In this document: positions 1 through 9,316 of the stretch, piece by piece
Layout: every line of letters starts with the position of its first letter
Numbering within the stretch: position 1 is the stretch's first letter
NCBI RefSeq assembly: GCF_022458865.1
Contig: NZ_JAJNMU010000005.1
Location: 310,001-374,000, forward strand
Source of the DNA: Paenibacillus periandrae
Lineage (GTDB): Bacteria > Bacillota > Bacilli > Paenibacillales > NBRC-103111
Reading direction: 5' to 3'
DNA length: 64,000 bases
Notes under the pieces: model-generated
Seen by the model: only the letters and a program-made list of their open reading frames with translations
What the model was told of the DNA's origin: nothing
The model's database searches: none
Program-made: the position numbers and the translations under genes

Positions 1-1
1 T

Positions 2-1291
2 TTGCAAAATGTGTTCCAACTGGACTTTACAAGTGTTTCCTGGATTATTTTTTCGTTCTACATTGCAAGTGCTATCGCTCAGCCTGTCATGGGGAAAGCC
101 AGCGATTTATTCGGTCGCAGGAGGATATTTCTAACCGGGCTTGTTGTAGCCTTTATTGCATCATTATTAGCTCCATTATCACCAAGCTTCGGGTGGCTCA
201 TTGTGTTCCGCATTGTGCAGTCCATCGGAACAAGTATGATGGTTGGGGTTGGAATGGCTATTGTGCGAATTCATATTACGGAGAAACAAGCGACTGCGCT
301 GTCTGTTTTGTCCATTTTTCTATCGGGAGCGGCAGCTCTTGGACCTTTTATTGGCGGAGTCATCATTCACTGGTGGGGCTGGCCGGCTATCTTTTTCGTC
401 AATATTCCATTCGTGGCTGTGAGTTTTCTATTATCCTGGAGAAATATTCCTAAGGACGAAACGTCAACTTCCCTTGCACCGGGCATGTCCTTTCGTAAAT
501 GGTTTGATTTGATTGACGCACCAGGGGTCGTGCTGTTCACAGTGGGTCTGGTCGCCCTGCTCGTTGGATTACTATCAGCAAAATCATCCGGGCAAATCTC
601 ATTAAGTCATGTTACTGTCGGGTTAGTAGGCCTCGCTCTGCTGGGAGTATTCGTACGACATGAGTTCAAAGCGGCATCACCCTTTATTCCCTTACGTACA
701 TTCGCCAAATATCCTGCGATGACTTGGGTTAATGTCGAATTCATGCTCGTTAACGTACTTTATTACTCGCTTTTTTTCGGGCTTCCGTCCTACTTGCAAA
801 TGGTACGTCATGTCAACGAGCTCCAAACAGGGATTCTCATGCTAAGCTTAGGCTTGTGCTCGCTAGTTGCTTCACCAATAGCAGGCCGATGGATCGATAA
901 ATCAGGACCTCGACCCGCATTGCTGGTGTCTGCAATTTTGATGACATTGGGGTCGATATGGCTCGTGACATTGAATCAAACTTCACCGGTTATCAGCGTA
1001 TGTTTGGCTTTGGCTGCATTCGGTATTAGCAACGGTTTGAACAATGTAGGTATGCAAGCAGCCCTGTTCCAAAGCTCTCCAAAAGAAATAATCGGTGTAG
1101 CCTCCGGATTATTTAATACATCGAGATATCTGGGAACCATTCTCTCTTCATTGTTGATCGGTATCGTAATGGGAGGTACGTTCAGCTTCGAGGGATTTCA
1201 AATGCTTGGGATCGCCCTCACGGTAATTGCATTGTCCTTGGTATTCATGAATTGGCGGCGCCGGGAGTCCGGGCAATTGCAGAAGTCGTAG
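2..1291 (+). CDS. MFS drug efflux transporter (DHA2-like), 5' end outside window
   Basis: Membrane exporter of the major facilitator superfamily, probably proton-driven drug or metabolite efflux. The visible 429 residues hold many hydrophobic segments and the loop motif DLFGRRR between the second and third helices of the family, followed by GPFIGG in a later helix. The length and the long hydrophobic C-terminal half fit the 14-helix DHA2/EmrB-QacA group. About 40 N-terminal residues, including the first helix, must lie left of the window, so the first codon shown is not the start. It reads towards the sialic-acid operon and is separated from it by a hairpin. Substrate cannot be told from sequence. 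Confidence 0.85.
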   Translation: MQNVFQLDFTSVSWIIFSFYIASAIAQPVMGKASDLFGRRRIFLTGLVVAFIASLLAPLSPSFGWLIVFRIVQSIGTSMMVGVGMAIVRIHITEKQATALSVLSIFLSGAAALGPFIGGVIIHWWGWPAIFFVNIPFVAVSFLLSWRNIPKDETSTSLAPGMSFRKWFDLIDAPGVVLFTVGLVALLVGLLSAKSSGQISLSHVTVGLVGLALLGVFVRHEFKAASPFIPLRTFAKYPAMTWVNVEFMLVNVLYYSLFFGLPSYLQMVRHVNELQTGILMLSLGLCSLVASPIAGRWIDKSGPRPALLVSAILMTLGSIWLVTLNQTSPVISVCLALAAFGISNGLNNVGMQAALFQSSPKEIIGVASGLFNTSRYLGTILSSLLIGIVMGGTFSFEGFQMLGIALTVIALSLVFMNWRRRESGQLQKS

Positions 1292-1320
1292 GTTCAACAA
1301 TTGTGACAGCTTCAAATAGC

Positions 1321-1350
1321 AAAAGCCCAGTATCTGTATACCGGGCTTTT
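1321..1350. terminator. Bidirectional hairpin terminator
   Basis: AAAAGCCC pairs with GGGCTTTT, extended by GTAT/ATAC around a four-base loop, with A and T runs on the two sides. It sits between the convergent MFS gene and the sialic-acid operon and can serve both strands. Confidence 0.75.
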
Positions 1351-1394
1351 GTCTCAAATACGGACAGCTTGCCTTCATGCATAACCAATCGATT

Positions 1395-1865
1395 TTATGA
1401 TGTAAACAAATCCACATGAATTTTCACTACGGCCTTCTTGATTTTCGTTTGCTGCCCCATGCCGGGTCTGTGAATATCGTTCGGGAAAAAGACCGCATAC
1501 ATCCCAGGCTTGAGCTGGAGCAATAGCTCGTCCGCTGAAGGCTCATACAGCACATAGTCCTGCTCACTGTCATATGGCTTCGCGGCTGCAGCATCGTCCC
1601 GAAGTGCCGACCAGCCGATTGTCTCTTCGCCTTCAATCAGGTAATGGACATCGATATACTTTTCATGCTTCTCAGCAAGCTGCTCCTGCATGGGCTTGGT
1701 ATCGAATTCCATAATCGTCGCGTATAGCTGGTCACCCTTGATTTCAAAACACCCTGCAGCAGCATTTGGTTTGAGGATGGCATTCAGCTCCTCTATGGCC
1801 GATACGATAATCTTATGCTCAAATGCAGCTTGGCTTTCCCATAATGACATTGAACCTATAATCAT
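1395..1865 (-). CDS. yhcH: YhcH/YjgK/YiaL family protein, likely sialic-acid anomerase (NanQ-like)
   Basis: 156-residue cupin-like protein of the DUF386 family. Features seen are the start MIIGSMSLWE, a central EKHEKYIDVHYLIEGEE segment and FPNDIHRPGM near the C-terminus, whose histidines and acidic residues form the metal site in this family. E. coli YhcH (NanQ) speeds interconversion of N-acetylneuraminate anomers, and the position as last gene of a sialic-acid operon supports that role. The ATG at 1865 is chosen because a GGGGGA ribosome site lies just upstream; a TTG 15 bases earlier overlaps that site and is less likely. The exact sugar used was not tested. Confidence 0.82.
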   Translation of the reverse strand: MIIGSMSLWESQAAFEHKIIVSAIEELNAILKPNAAAGCFEIKGDQLYATIMEFDTKPMQEQLAEKHEKYIDVHYLIEGEETIGWSALRDDAAAAKPYDSEQDYVLYEPSADELLLQLKPGMYAVFFPNDIHRPGMGQQTKIKKAVVKIHVDLFTS

Positions 1866-1922
1866 AACCGATTCCCCCAATTGCGTATCTCAACAAGCAT
1901 TTCATTCAGTATTTGCACATTG

Positions 1923-2777
1923 TCAAAGCAATTTAACCGTCACGGACGCTGCCGTGCTTTCCTTATTTCTAATGGACTCCTCATAATCTCTTTTGAAATA
2001 TTCAACATATAAGAGATCCAGCAAATAGAGCTGTGATATCTTCGCAGATAAGGAGCCGCCCTGCAAAGGGCCTTCGTTCGCACCGCACAGCAGCGTAAGA
2101 TCCGAATAGGAAGTGAGCGGGGACTTCTCGAATCTGGTAATGGAAATGATCGTCGCGCCGCGTTCCTTTACCTTCTTGGCTACCTCGATGGTGTCCTTGG
2201 TAGAGCCGGAATAAGAAATAATCACAGCGACATCCCGTTTGGTCATTAATGCTGCCGACATCATCTGAAGATGCGAATCGATCGTACATTCCGTTTTGTT
2301 GGTAATGCGCATAAACTTGATTTTCGCTTCCATGGCCGTCATTAATGAAGAGCCGACACCAAAAAAGATGACCCGTTCCGCTTTAAGCAGATGGTCTATG
2401 GCTTGATCCATTTTGGCGATATCGATTAAATTAAACGTTTCGTTCAAGGCGCTGATATTGGTTGCCAGCACCTTGGAAGCCACCTGATCGATCGTATCAT
2501 TCATCAGAACCTTGTCTGTGAGCTGTGGTATTTCATTTTCCACCGTGATGCTATGTGCCAGTGCAATCTTGAAATCCTGATACCCTTTGTAGCTCAAGGA
2601 TCTGCAAAACCTGAATATACTCGATTCACCCACTCCGCAAGCATCCGCAAGGTCGGTAATGGACATGTATACCACACTTTTCGCATGTTCGAGGACATGG
2701 TCCGCTACTTTTTTTTCCGTATTCGTCAGGTTATTGTACTTGGAATGTATCGTTGTAAAAATATTGACTGCGCGCAA
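1923..2777 (-). CDS. RpiR/MurR-family transcriptional regulator
   Basis: Helix-turn-helix regulator of about 284 residues with an N-terminal RpiR domain (ITDLADACGVGESSIFRFCRSL) and a C-terminal SIS sugar-phosphate binding domain (VIFFGVGSSLMTAMEAK and a following SYSGSTKDTIE motif). The family senses phosphosugars; in sialic-acid operons the ligand is often N-acetylmannosamine-6-phosphate. The TTG at 2777 is preferred as start because AGAGGTGAT precedes it; upstream in-frame codons lack a ribosome site. It lies between the ROK kinase and the yhcH gene in the same direction, so it is probably co-transcribed and regulates its own operon. Confidence 0.88.
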   Translation of the reverse strand: MRAVNIFTTIHSKYNNLTNTEKKVADHVLEHAKSVVYMSITDLADACGVGESSIFRFCRSLSYKGYQDFKIALAHSITVENEIPQLTDKVLMNDTIDQVASKVLATNISALNETFNLIDIAKMDQAIDHLLKAERVIFFGVGSSLMTAMEAKIKFMRITNKTECTIDSHLQMMSAALMTKRDVAVIISYSGSTKDTIEVAKKVKERGATIISITRFEKSPLTSYSDLTLLCGANEGPLQGGSLSAKISQLYLLDLLYVEYFKRDYEESIRNKESTAASVTVKLL

Positions 2778-2844
2778 CCTATCACCTCTTTTAATCCTCA
2801 AAATTCAGACGCTCGGGGCTTCAGGGATTACAGGTGCGCGACAT

Positions 2845-3729
2845 TCATCGTAAAAATAGTGATGCCGCACCTAATAAACCAGCCTTGTTCCCAAGTGATG
2901 CCTTAACTATCTTCACGTCCGAGAAACTCTCCATAATCAAATCCTTGGTTTGTACCTCGACTAGACGAACCAGCTCATCCTGCTCCATCACTCCGCCACC
3001 AACAATAATAGCCGATGGATTAAAAATATGAATGAGTGATGCTAAGCCCACGGCTGCCTCAGCCGTCCAGGCGTGTACTATTTGCTGCAGCTTATCGTTG
3101 CCTGTTCTTATTTTATCAAATAATACTTTCCCGTCCACACATTCCGGATCGGCTTGCATGGCCATTCGAACCAAGGCTGTCGTTGAGGCATAGGTTTCAT
3201 AGTAAGGCTTGCCTGCACTGCTGCTCATTTCCGACAACGGACGCGTAAGCATATGCCCAAACTCCGCGGCCACCCCATTCGCTCCCCGGTAGATGTTGCG
3301 GTTGATGACGATAGCCCCGCCGATTCCTGTGCCAAAAGTAAGACATAAGAAATCTTGAAACGATTGGGCTGCACCAAAGTAAGCTTCTCCAAGCGCGGCC
3401 GCATTGACATCATTTTCTACCTTAACCGGCTTGTGAAATCGATTTTCTACAAGCTCCCTGATTTTCATGCCCGTGTAATCCGGAATATTGGGATTTGCAT
3501 AAACAATATATCCTTCTTCGGCATTGACTTGACCGGCTGTACTGATGGCAATGGCGTCGTATTCCTCATAGTCGGCCATCTGGTCAAGCAATCTTTTCAC
3601 GACATGAGGGCCTCCCCTATCGCTTTCCGTCGGGTACTCCTTAAATTGATCGATATGTCCTCGTTCATCGCAAATGCCCATCTTCGAGTTGGTCCCACCG
3701 ATATCCGCCGCTAATATTTTCATAGTCAT
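2845..3729 (-). CDS. nanK: ROK-family sugar kinase, probable N-acetylmannosamine kinase
   Basis: 294-residue ROK kinase predicted to phosphorylate N-acetylmannosamine with ATP after the lyase step. The N-terminal ATP motif is DIGGTNSKMG, the second phosphate motif is FGTGIGGA, and VENDVNAAALGE carries the catalytic aspartate region. The EFGHM segment that normally begins the zinc site is present, but the cysteine cluster that follows in many ROK proteins is absent, as in some Firmicute NanK proteins. It starts 3 bases after the end of nanE. Glucokinase activity cannot be excluded from sequence, but the neighbours favour NanK. Confidence 0.85.
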   Translation of the reverse strand: MTMKILAADIGGTNSKMGICDERGHIDQFKEYPTESDRGGPHVVKRLLDQMADYEEYDAIAISTAGQVNAEEGYIVYANPNIPDYTGMKIRELVENRFHKPVKVENDVNAAALGEAYFGAAQSFQDFLCLTFGTGIGGAIVINRNIYRGANGVAAEFGHMLTRPLSEMSSSAGKPYYETYASTTALVRMAMQADPECVDGKVLFDKIRTGNDKLQQIVHAWTAEAAVGLASLIHIFNPSAIIVGGGVMEQDELVRLVEVQTKDLIMESFSDVKIVKASLGNKAGLLGAASLFLR

Positions 3730-3732
3730 TTG

Positions 3733-4422
3733 TTATTGAACAGCCTTCATAAATTTTTTGGTGATTTCCATCGGTCTCGTAATGGCAGACCCCACTACAG
3801 CCGAGTAAATACCCAAATCAAATAGTCTTTTTAATTCCTCGGGTGTCGAAATACCGCCCTCTGCAATGACGGGAACAGATACCGTATTCACGAGTCTCTC
3901 GATCAATTCAAAATCTGGCAAGATTTTGTCTTTGGTCGCTTCTGTATAACCGCTTAACGTAGTTCCGATACTGTCGAACCCAAGCTCAACAGCTGTGAGG
4001 GCCTCCTCATAGGTCGAGCAATCCGCCATAAAGAGCTGATCCTTGTACTTTTCTCTTATGCGAGGAAACAGCTCCGTTATGGTTGAGCCATCCGGTCTTC
4101 TGCGGTCGGTGGCATCCATCGCGATCATATCTACACCTTCGCGGTAAAGCTCATCGACTTCCTTCATCGTAGGGGTAATAAATACTTCCGAGCCTTCATA
4201 AACACTTTTGATAATCCCGATGATCGGTAAATCCACATGCTGTTTGATTTCCTTAATATCGTCCACGCTGTTAGCTCGAATTCCCGAAGCGCCACCCAAG
4301 TAAGCCGCGTACGCCATTCTTCCCATAATAAATGGGCTGTGCAGCGGTTCTTCAGGCAGCGCTTGACAAGAAACGACCAGCTTTCTTTGTATCATATCGA
4401 GTATATTTCTGTTTGTATACAT
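3733..4422 (-). CDS. nanE: N-acetylmannosamine-6-phosphate 2-epimerase
   Basis: 229-residue TIM-barrel enzyme converting N-acetylmannosamine-6-P to N-acetylglucosamine-6-P. Recognisable stretches are LVVSCQALP at the N-terminus, GASGIRANS, LPIIGIIK, DMIAMDATDRRRP, and VIAEGGIST followed by VVGSAITRP, which bind the phosphate. The ATG at 4422 is chosen because GGAG lies 10 bases upstream; an internal ATG at 4395 is an alternative. It sits between the permease gene and the ROK kinase gene. The amino-sugar phosphate product needs nagA and nagB, which are not in the window. Confidence 0.93.
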   Translation of the reverse strand: MYTNRNILDMIQRKLVVSCQALPEEPLHSPFIMGRMAYAAYLGGASGIRANSVDDIKEIKQHVDLPIIGIIKSVYEGSEVFITPTMKEVDELYREGVDMIAMDATDRRRPDGSTITELFPRIREKYKDQLFMADCSTYEEALTAVELGFDSIGTTLSGYTEATKDKILPDFELIERLVNTVSVPVIAEGGISTPEELKRLFDLGIYSAVVGSAITRPMEITKKFMKAVQ

Positions 4423-4449
4423 CAGCTTCCAACTCCACACCTATAATAT

Positions 4450-5292
4450 TTACTCTTTGACAGCTCCAGCTGTCATACCTTGGGTAAAGTACCGTTGGAA
4501 TAAAATAAAGATCAATAACATCGGTATTGCAGCCACCGTGGCCCCCGCCATTTTATAAGCGAAGTTCGGATTCAGATCCTGCATCAAGGTAGCGGTACCT
4601 ACCATTAATGTTTTCATGTTCTTCTCTTGCCCTACGACGGATTGCCATAGGTAGTCGTTCCAGACCTGAACGAAGTTTAAGATAAATAATGCACCGATGC
4701 CCGGTTTGACAATAGGCAGCATGATTTGCATAAAAGTTTTCCATTCGCCAGCCCCATCAATTCTGGCCGCTTCTCTTAAAGCATTCGGAGTCGCATCAAA
4801 AAAACCTTTTAACAAAAACACCCCAAATGCGGTAGCAACGTTCGGCCATATCATACCGCTGTAGCTGTTGACCATTCCGAATTGCTGCGTAATCCGAAAT
4901 AAAGGAACAATCATGATTTCCTTAGGAATCATCAGGCTGGAAATAAAAATGATGAATATGATATCTTTGCCTTTGAATTTAAGCTTCGAGAAGGCATATG
5001 CGGCCATCGCCCCTACGATGATGACAAGGACGGTGGAGGCACCCGATACAAATATGCTGTTGAATGCCCATCTTAAAGCCGGTTGGCTTTGAAACACATC
5101 GGCATAGTTCGAGAAGGTGATCGTGCTCGGCCACCAGTCGGGCGGCATCTTCACAACATCCGAGCTGTTTTTCAGCGAGCTTGTAAACAACCAATATAAA
5201 GGAAACAAGTTAAACAGCGCGAGAAGAAAGATAATGATATTGGATATAATATCAGATCGTTCCATCTTCTTCTTGTTATTTTTCTGCGACAT
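4450..5292 (-). CDS. Carbohydrate ABC transporter permease, MalG type
   Basis: 280-residue inner-membrane subunit with about six hydrophobic helices. The conserved cytoplasmic EAA loop is visible as EAARIDGAGEWKTFMQIMLPIVKPG, the docking site for the ATPase. It pairs with the MalF-type permease just upstream (13-base gap) and the binding lipoprotein. AGGGGGT precedes the start. The nearby catabolic genes suggest sialic acid or a derivative as substrate, as in the pneumococcal SatABC importer, which also relies on a shared ATPase. Confidence 0.9.
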   Translation of the reverse strand: MSQKNNKKKMERSDIISNIIIFLLALFNLFPLYWLFTSSLKNSSDVVKMPPDWWPSTITFSNYADVFQSQPALRWAFNSIFVSGASTVLVIIVGAMAAYAFSKLKFKGKDIIFIIFISSLMIPKEIMIVPLFRITQQFGMVNSYSGMIWPNVATAFGVFLLKGFFDATPNALREAARIDGAGEWKTFMQIMLPIVKPGIGALFILNFVQVWNDYLWQSVVGQEKNMKTLMVGTATLMQDLNPNFAYKMAGATVAAIPMLLIFILFQRYFTQGMTAGAVKE

Positions 5293-5305
5293 CCGGAGTA
5301 CCCCC

Positions 5306-6181
5306 TTACTTTTCCTTAATCAAGCTTCTTAGCTGAGGCATCGACAACAACAACGTAATCACGAACATAATAACCCCTACTGCCGAAGCCGTACCGAGCT
5401 GATTATATTTGAAGGCATTATTATAGAGATAGTACATGAGCGTCACAGAGGAATTATTCGGTCCTCCGCCTGTTAAGAGCTGAATCACAACAAATATTTT
5501 CAAAACAGCAATGATGTTGATAATAACAATATAAACCGTGGTCGATTGGACGGAAGGAATCAGTATTTTAAAAATAACCTGCCATCTGCTGGCTCCATCC
5601 ACTTCCGCAGCCTCGAACAGATCCTTGGAAACGCCGAGCATCGCGGCGATATACAGGATGATCGCTTGACCCACATTTGTTACGAACGTTACGAATATAA
5701 TAACCGGCATAACCGTCTGTGTTTTCCCAAGGAGATTAACCGTGCCCAGACCCATTTCCTTAGAAAAATAAGAAATCAGTCCATTAGCAGGATTCAGCAA
5801 GAAGCTCCACACCATACTCATCACGACCATAGATACCATTACGGGTATATAGTAGCTGCCTCTAATAAAGGAGACATACTTCGCATTCTTATCGAATACA
5901 GCGGAAGCTACGAACAATGCAAATCCAACCGTTAAAATGACGATACAAACAACGAACACAATCGTATTGAAAAGCGCCTTAAAAAATACATCATCACTAA
6001 ACAGCGACACGTAATTGCTCAGTCCAACAAACTTCTCGGTTTGATAATTGATCTGATACAAGCTAAGCCTAATGCCTTCTATGATCGGATATACCAGAAA
6101 AATTAAGAAAATCAGCATCTGCGGCAAAATAAACAAATAACCGGTCATACTTTCTTTGGTGGATTGATTACGTAGTCTCAT
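5306..6181 (-). CDS. Sugar ABC transporter permease, MalF type
   Basis: 291-residue membrane subunit with six predicted helices and the EAA loop EAAEVDGASRWQVIFKILIPSVQ. AGAAAGG stands before the start. It would form a heterodimer with the adjacent MalG-type protein. No ATP-binding subunit is encoded in this operon, so an MsmX/MsmK-like ATPase elsewhere in the genome probably energises it; that is inference from known Gram-positive sugar importers. Confidence 0.9.
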   Translation of the reverse strand: MRLRNQSTKESMTGYLFILPQMLIFLIFLVYPIIEGIRLSLYQINYQTEKFVGLSNYVSLFSDDVFFKALFNTIVFVVCIVILTVGFALFVASAVFDKNAKYVSFIRGSYYIPVMVSMVVMSMVWSFLLNPANGLISYFSKEMGLGTVNLLGKTQTVMPVIIFVTFVTNVGQAIILYIAAMLGVSKDLFEAAEVDGASRWQVIFKILIPSVQSTTVYIVIINIIAVLKIFVVIQLLTGGGPNNSSVTLMYYLYNNAFKYNQLGTASAVGVIMFVITLLLSMPQLRSLIKEK

Positions 6182-6261
6182 GTCGTATACCTTTCTAATT
6201 AGCTGGCCCTAGAAGCTCGTCGCTCCCAAGGCTGCTAATCGTGAATTGTTTATTTACGGGG

Positions 6262-7677
6262 TTACTTTTTTTGGTAAATGATCGAATTCTCTTTGTTGGT
6301 TTGAATCACCTTGTTACCGCCAGTCTGATACTCCTTAACGAACTGCTCCGGTGTCTTGGCTCCTGTATACAGAGCTTGGAGTCCCGGATAAAGAACTTCT
6401 CTCAGCTGGCTGTATCCAGGGACGTTGCCGGTGAAATTAAACAAATATTTGGAATTAGCATTGTAAGCGGCAAATAACGGCTTTTCGTTCTTGAACTCAT
6501 CCGAGACAGAGCTTCTTACAGGAATACCGTTTTTGGACGATTTCACCAGCTCTGGGTCCGTAGAGAAAAATTTCACGAAATCTTTTGCCACTTCGACTCT
6601 TTTCTCATCTTTATTCTGGAATACGCTGGCTCCAACCACATACGTAAAGGACAGCGGCTCTCCAGTTGCGGATGGAATGTTCGCCAGCCTAATATCGAAC
6701 TTGGTAGATTTGCCTGTATCCATGCCGATCTTCATATTGTTGAACAAGATCGGATTCGTGAAGCTGATCGCGAGCTGCTGATTCTGGAACATTCCGTTAG
6801 CGTCATTGGACGATACCGATTCAGGTCCCGGATTCGTATAACCCGCATCTTTGATTTTTTTCAGCCAAGCCGCAGCCTTGACGCCTTTTTCGTCATCGAG
6901 AGCGACGTTGCCCTTATCATCAAAAAATTTATTGCCAAACATTCTCAAATAAGCAAGATTCCATGTATCCCCTTGGTTATTGACTGCAAATAAGGACATT
7001 GGATACGTGTTGGAATATTTGTCCTTGGGCAGATTGTCTTTAAGTCCCTTCAGGATTTGCTCGTATTCGTCCAAAGTCCACGTTTTAATTTCGTTTTCTC
7101 CGCCGATGAACTTATCCAGGCCTGCGGCTTTAAGCATATCTGCGTTATACACCAACGTGCCGGGATTGTGCTGGAACGGGTAAAAATAAATATCTTTGCC
7201 AAAGGTTACCGCATCCCAATAGCTCTGGGAAATATCGCTTTTGGCTTTGTCATCGACAATATCGTTCAACGGTACCATGGTACCGCGGTGCACATAATCT
7301 CCCATTGCAAAAACGCTCTCAAAAAATACATCTGGAGCCGTGCCGCTGCTTAAGTTTACATTAAGAAGCTGATCACGCTGATCGCCGGCAATAACCTCCA
7401 CATTAATTTTCGCATCATATTTCTTGTATTGGGCTGTAAATTTCTCGGCTGCATATTTAAGGAAGCTGTCATAATCTGCACCTTTTTCCGATGCATCCAA
7501 AACACCCTTCCACTGAGGCGTCAGCCATACCTTGATCTCAACCTTTTTTCCGGCAGAAGCTTGCCCTGCACTGGCCCCACTATTACCTGCCTCATTATTA
7601 CCGCCTGAACAGCCAGCAATAACCGAAGTCAATATCATCAAAGCGCCAGTAGCAGTAAGTAGGCGTTTTCTTTTCAT
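6262..7677 (-). CDS. Extracellular solute-binding lipoprotein, probable sialic-acid receptor
   Basis: 471-residue binding protein anchored outside the membrane. The signal peptide begins MKRKRLL and ends in the lipobox VIAGC at about residue 23, followed by a Gly/Asn/Ser-rich linker. The body has the layout of family 1 sugar-binding proteins, including VFFESVFAMGD and the aromatic-rich DTWNLAYLRMFG region. It is followed directly by two permease genes and preceded by the SGNH hydrolase gene, so it belongs to the importer. Ligand assignment rests on context only. Confidence 0.85.
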   Translation of the reverse strand: MKRKRLLTATGALMILTSVIAGCSGGNNEAGNSGASAGQASAGKKVEIKVWLTPQWKGVLDASEKGADYDSFLKYAAEKFTAQYKKYDAKINVEVIAGDQRDQLLNVNLSSGTAPDVFFESVFAMGDYVHRGTMVPLNDIVDDKAKSDISQSYWDAVTFGKDIYFYPFQHNPGTLVYNADMLKAAGLDKFIGGENEIKTWTLDEYEQILKGLKDNLPKDKYSNTYPMSLFAVNNQGDTWNLAYLRMFGNKFFDDKGNVALDDEKGVKAAAWLKKIKDAGYTNPGPESVSSNDANGMFQNQQLAISFTNPILFNNMKIGMDTGKSTKFDIRLANIPSATGEPLSFTYVVGASVFQNKDEKRVEVAKDFVKFFSTDPELVKSSKNGIPVRSSVSDEFKNEKPLFAAYNANSKYLFNFTGNVPGYSQLREVLYPGLQALYTGAKTPEQFVKEYQTGGNKVIQTNKENSIIYQKK

Positions 7678-7685
7678 GTGTACAT

Positions 7686-8345
7686 CTACCTCTCATTTAA
7701 AATACTTGTGATTTGACCCCGCACAAATGCCGCCATTTGACGATGCCCATCCTGATCCAGATGCATATAATCAATTTCATTCATGACAACCTCTGCTTTC
7801 GAATCGGCAAAATGAATGTCCGTTCCTTTCAGCAGATCGTTCAGATGTTCCGCGAGCTCCAATGATTTTTGACTGCACTGAATTCCCATTGATTTGCCTA
7901 TTGGGGTGTCCACATACTTCTCACCTATCGGAGGCGGGGCAATTACCAGAACCTCCGGAGAATGACCGTCTATACCTGACGCTGTTGCTCTGGCTTTCTT
8001 CGCCAATCGAACAATGCCTTGAGCAATATTATATGAAGTTAAATGAAAGCGAGCTTTCGTGTCGTTGGTTCCGAGCATGATGACAACCAGATCCAATGGT
8101 GAATGCGACATCAGACATGGGCACAAATAGGATAGACCTGACAAGCCTTCGAACAAGGGATCTTCACTTACACTCGTTCTTCCGCTGAGACCCTCTTCGA
8201 TAATACGGCATGAGCTGCCAAGCTCAGCGGCCAGAAGCCCCGTCCATCTCGTCGCTTCATCGAATCTTGCATCCGTTTCGGCATTGTAGCCCCAAGTGTT
8301 CGAGTCCCCAAAGCATACAATTGTTTTGTTCGTGAGTGGCCTCAT
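7686..8345 (-). CDS. SGNH/GDSL hydrolase, possible sialate O-acetylesterase
   Basis: 219-residue cytoplasmic esterase-like protein without a signal peptide. All four SGNH blocks can be seen: GDSNTWG with the nucleophile serine, a central glycine in SGLSYL, GTNDTK with the asparagine, and DYMHLDQDGH with the Asp-His pair. Its start overlaps the stop of the upstream nanA-like gene by four bases (ATGA), so the two are translationally coupled. Coupling to a sialic-acid lyase suggests removal of O-acetyl groups from imported sialic acids, but the substrate is inferred. Confidence 0.85.
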   Translation of the reverse strand: MRPLTNKTIVCFGDSNTWGYNAETDARFDEATRWTGLLAAELGSSCRIIEEGLSGRTSVSEDPLFEGLSGLSYLCPCLMSHSPLDLVVIMLGTNDTKARFHLTSYNIAQGIVRLAKKARATASGIDGHSPEVLVIAPPPIGEKYVDTPIGKSMGIQCSQKSLELAEHLNDLLKGTDIHFADSKAEVVMNEIDYMHLDQDGHRQMAAFVRGQITSILNER

Positions 8346-9253
8346 TGGCAGTAGCGCTGAATAGCCTGATCGATCATAACAATAATCTCATCAATTGGGC
8401 CTGAATCCTCGCTGGAAATGCCTTCGAGTGGCGCTCTTACACTACCTACATTTACGCCTCTTCTATTGAGTATTTCCTTGATCACGGCGTACATCGACCC
8501 GCTCTGTGAGCATAGTGCAATAATGATGTCGTTGATATCGCTCTGGATGTGCTTGGCTTCCTCAAACTTACCTTGCAGGATGAATTGATTAGCCTGTAGG
8601 AATAGCTCCGGCATAGCTGCATAGGTGCCGCCGATCCCGCCATCAGCTCCCATGATTCTTCCAGCCACATACTGTTCATCCGGGCCGTTGAATACGATAA
8701 CATCGTCTCCGCCCGTTTTTTTGAACCGCTCAATATCCATCGTCGGCATCGAAGAATTTTTGACGCCGATCACCTTTTTGTTGGCGAGCAGCTTCTCGAA
8801 CAACGATGTCGTCAATGTGTAGCCCGTAGTCTGCGGAATGTTATAAATAATGAAGTCCAGAGACGTTGATTCGATAATATCCGTCCAATATTTAAATACA
8901 GAGCGATCGGGAAGCTTGAAGTAAATGGGTGGAATGGCAGATAAAGCATCGTATCCCAAGGCTGCCGCGTGCTTGGCCAATTCTATGCTATCTCTCGTGG
9001 AAGGTGCCCCCACATGGGCGATGAGCGTCATTTTGCCTTTCAAATGATTCGCTACATAGCTAAGTACCGCTTTACGTTCATCCAGGCTTTGGTAGATACA
9101 CTCGCCGGAGCTTCCTCCGACATAGACCCCCTGGACCTTTTTTTCGTACAAATAATCACACAGAGCTTGGGTTCTGGCGTCTGAGATATCTCCTTGATCG
9201 TCATAGCATGCATAAAAGGCCGGTATAATTCCATGGAACTTTTCTAATTTCAA
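8342..9253 (-). CDS. nanA: N-acetylneuraminate lyase-like aldolase (DapA/NanA family)
   Basis: 303-residue TIM-barrel class I aldolase. GGSSGECIYQS matches the substrate carboxylate loop (GSTGE in NanA), IIYNIPQTTGY holds the catalytic tyrosine, and VIGVKNSS holds the Schiff-base lysine. NanE, the ROK kinase and a YhcH protein in the same operon point to cleavage of N-acetylneuraminate into pyruvate and N-acetylmannosamine rather than lysine synthesis. The start is TTG at 9253, supported by AGGAGGGG six bases upstream. It is the first gene of the operon. Confidence 0.88.
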   Translation of the reverse strand: MKLEKFHGIIPAFYACYDDQGDISDARTQALCDYLYEKKVQGVYVGGSSGECIYQSLDERKAVLSYVANHLKGKMTLIAHVGAPSTRDSIELAKHAAALGYDALSAIPPIYFKLPDRSVFKYWTDIIESTSLDFIIYNIPQTTGYTLTTSLFEKLLANKKVIGVKNSSMPTMDIERFKKTGGDDVIVFNGPDEQYVAGRIMGADGGIGGTYAAMPELFLQANQFILQGKFEEAKHIQSDINDIIIALCSQSGSMYAVIKEILNRRGVNVGSVRAPLEGISSEDSGPIDEIIVMIDQAIQRYCQ

Positions 9254-9276
9254 TGAATTCCCCTCCTGTAGTTTCT

Positions 9277-9305
9277 ATAATGTGAGCATAAATAACATAT
9301 CACAA
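9277..9305 (-). promoter_or_regulatory. Possible promoter of the sialic-acid operon
   Basis: On the minus strand TTGTGA (9300-9305) and CATTAT (9277-9282) are 17 bases apart, 24 bases before the nanA TTG start. Both boxes match consensus at only four of six positions, as expected for a regulated promoter. Confidence 0.35.
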
Positions 9306-9316
9306 TTTTTTGAGTC

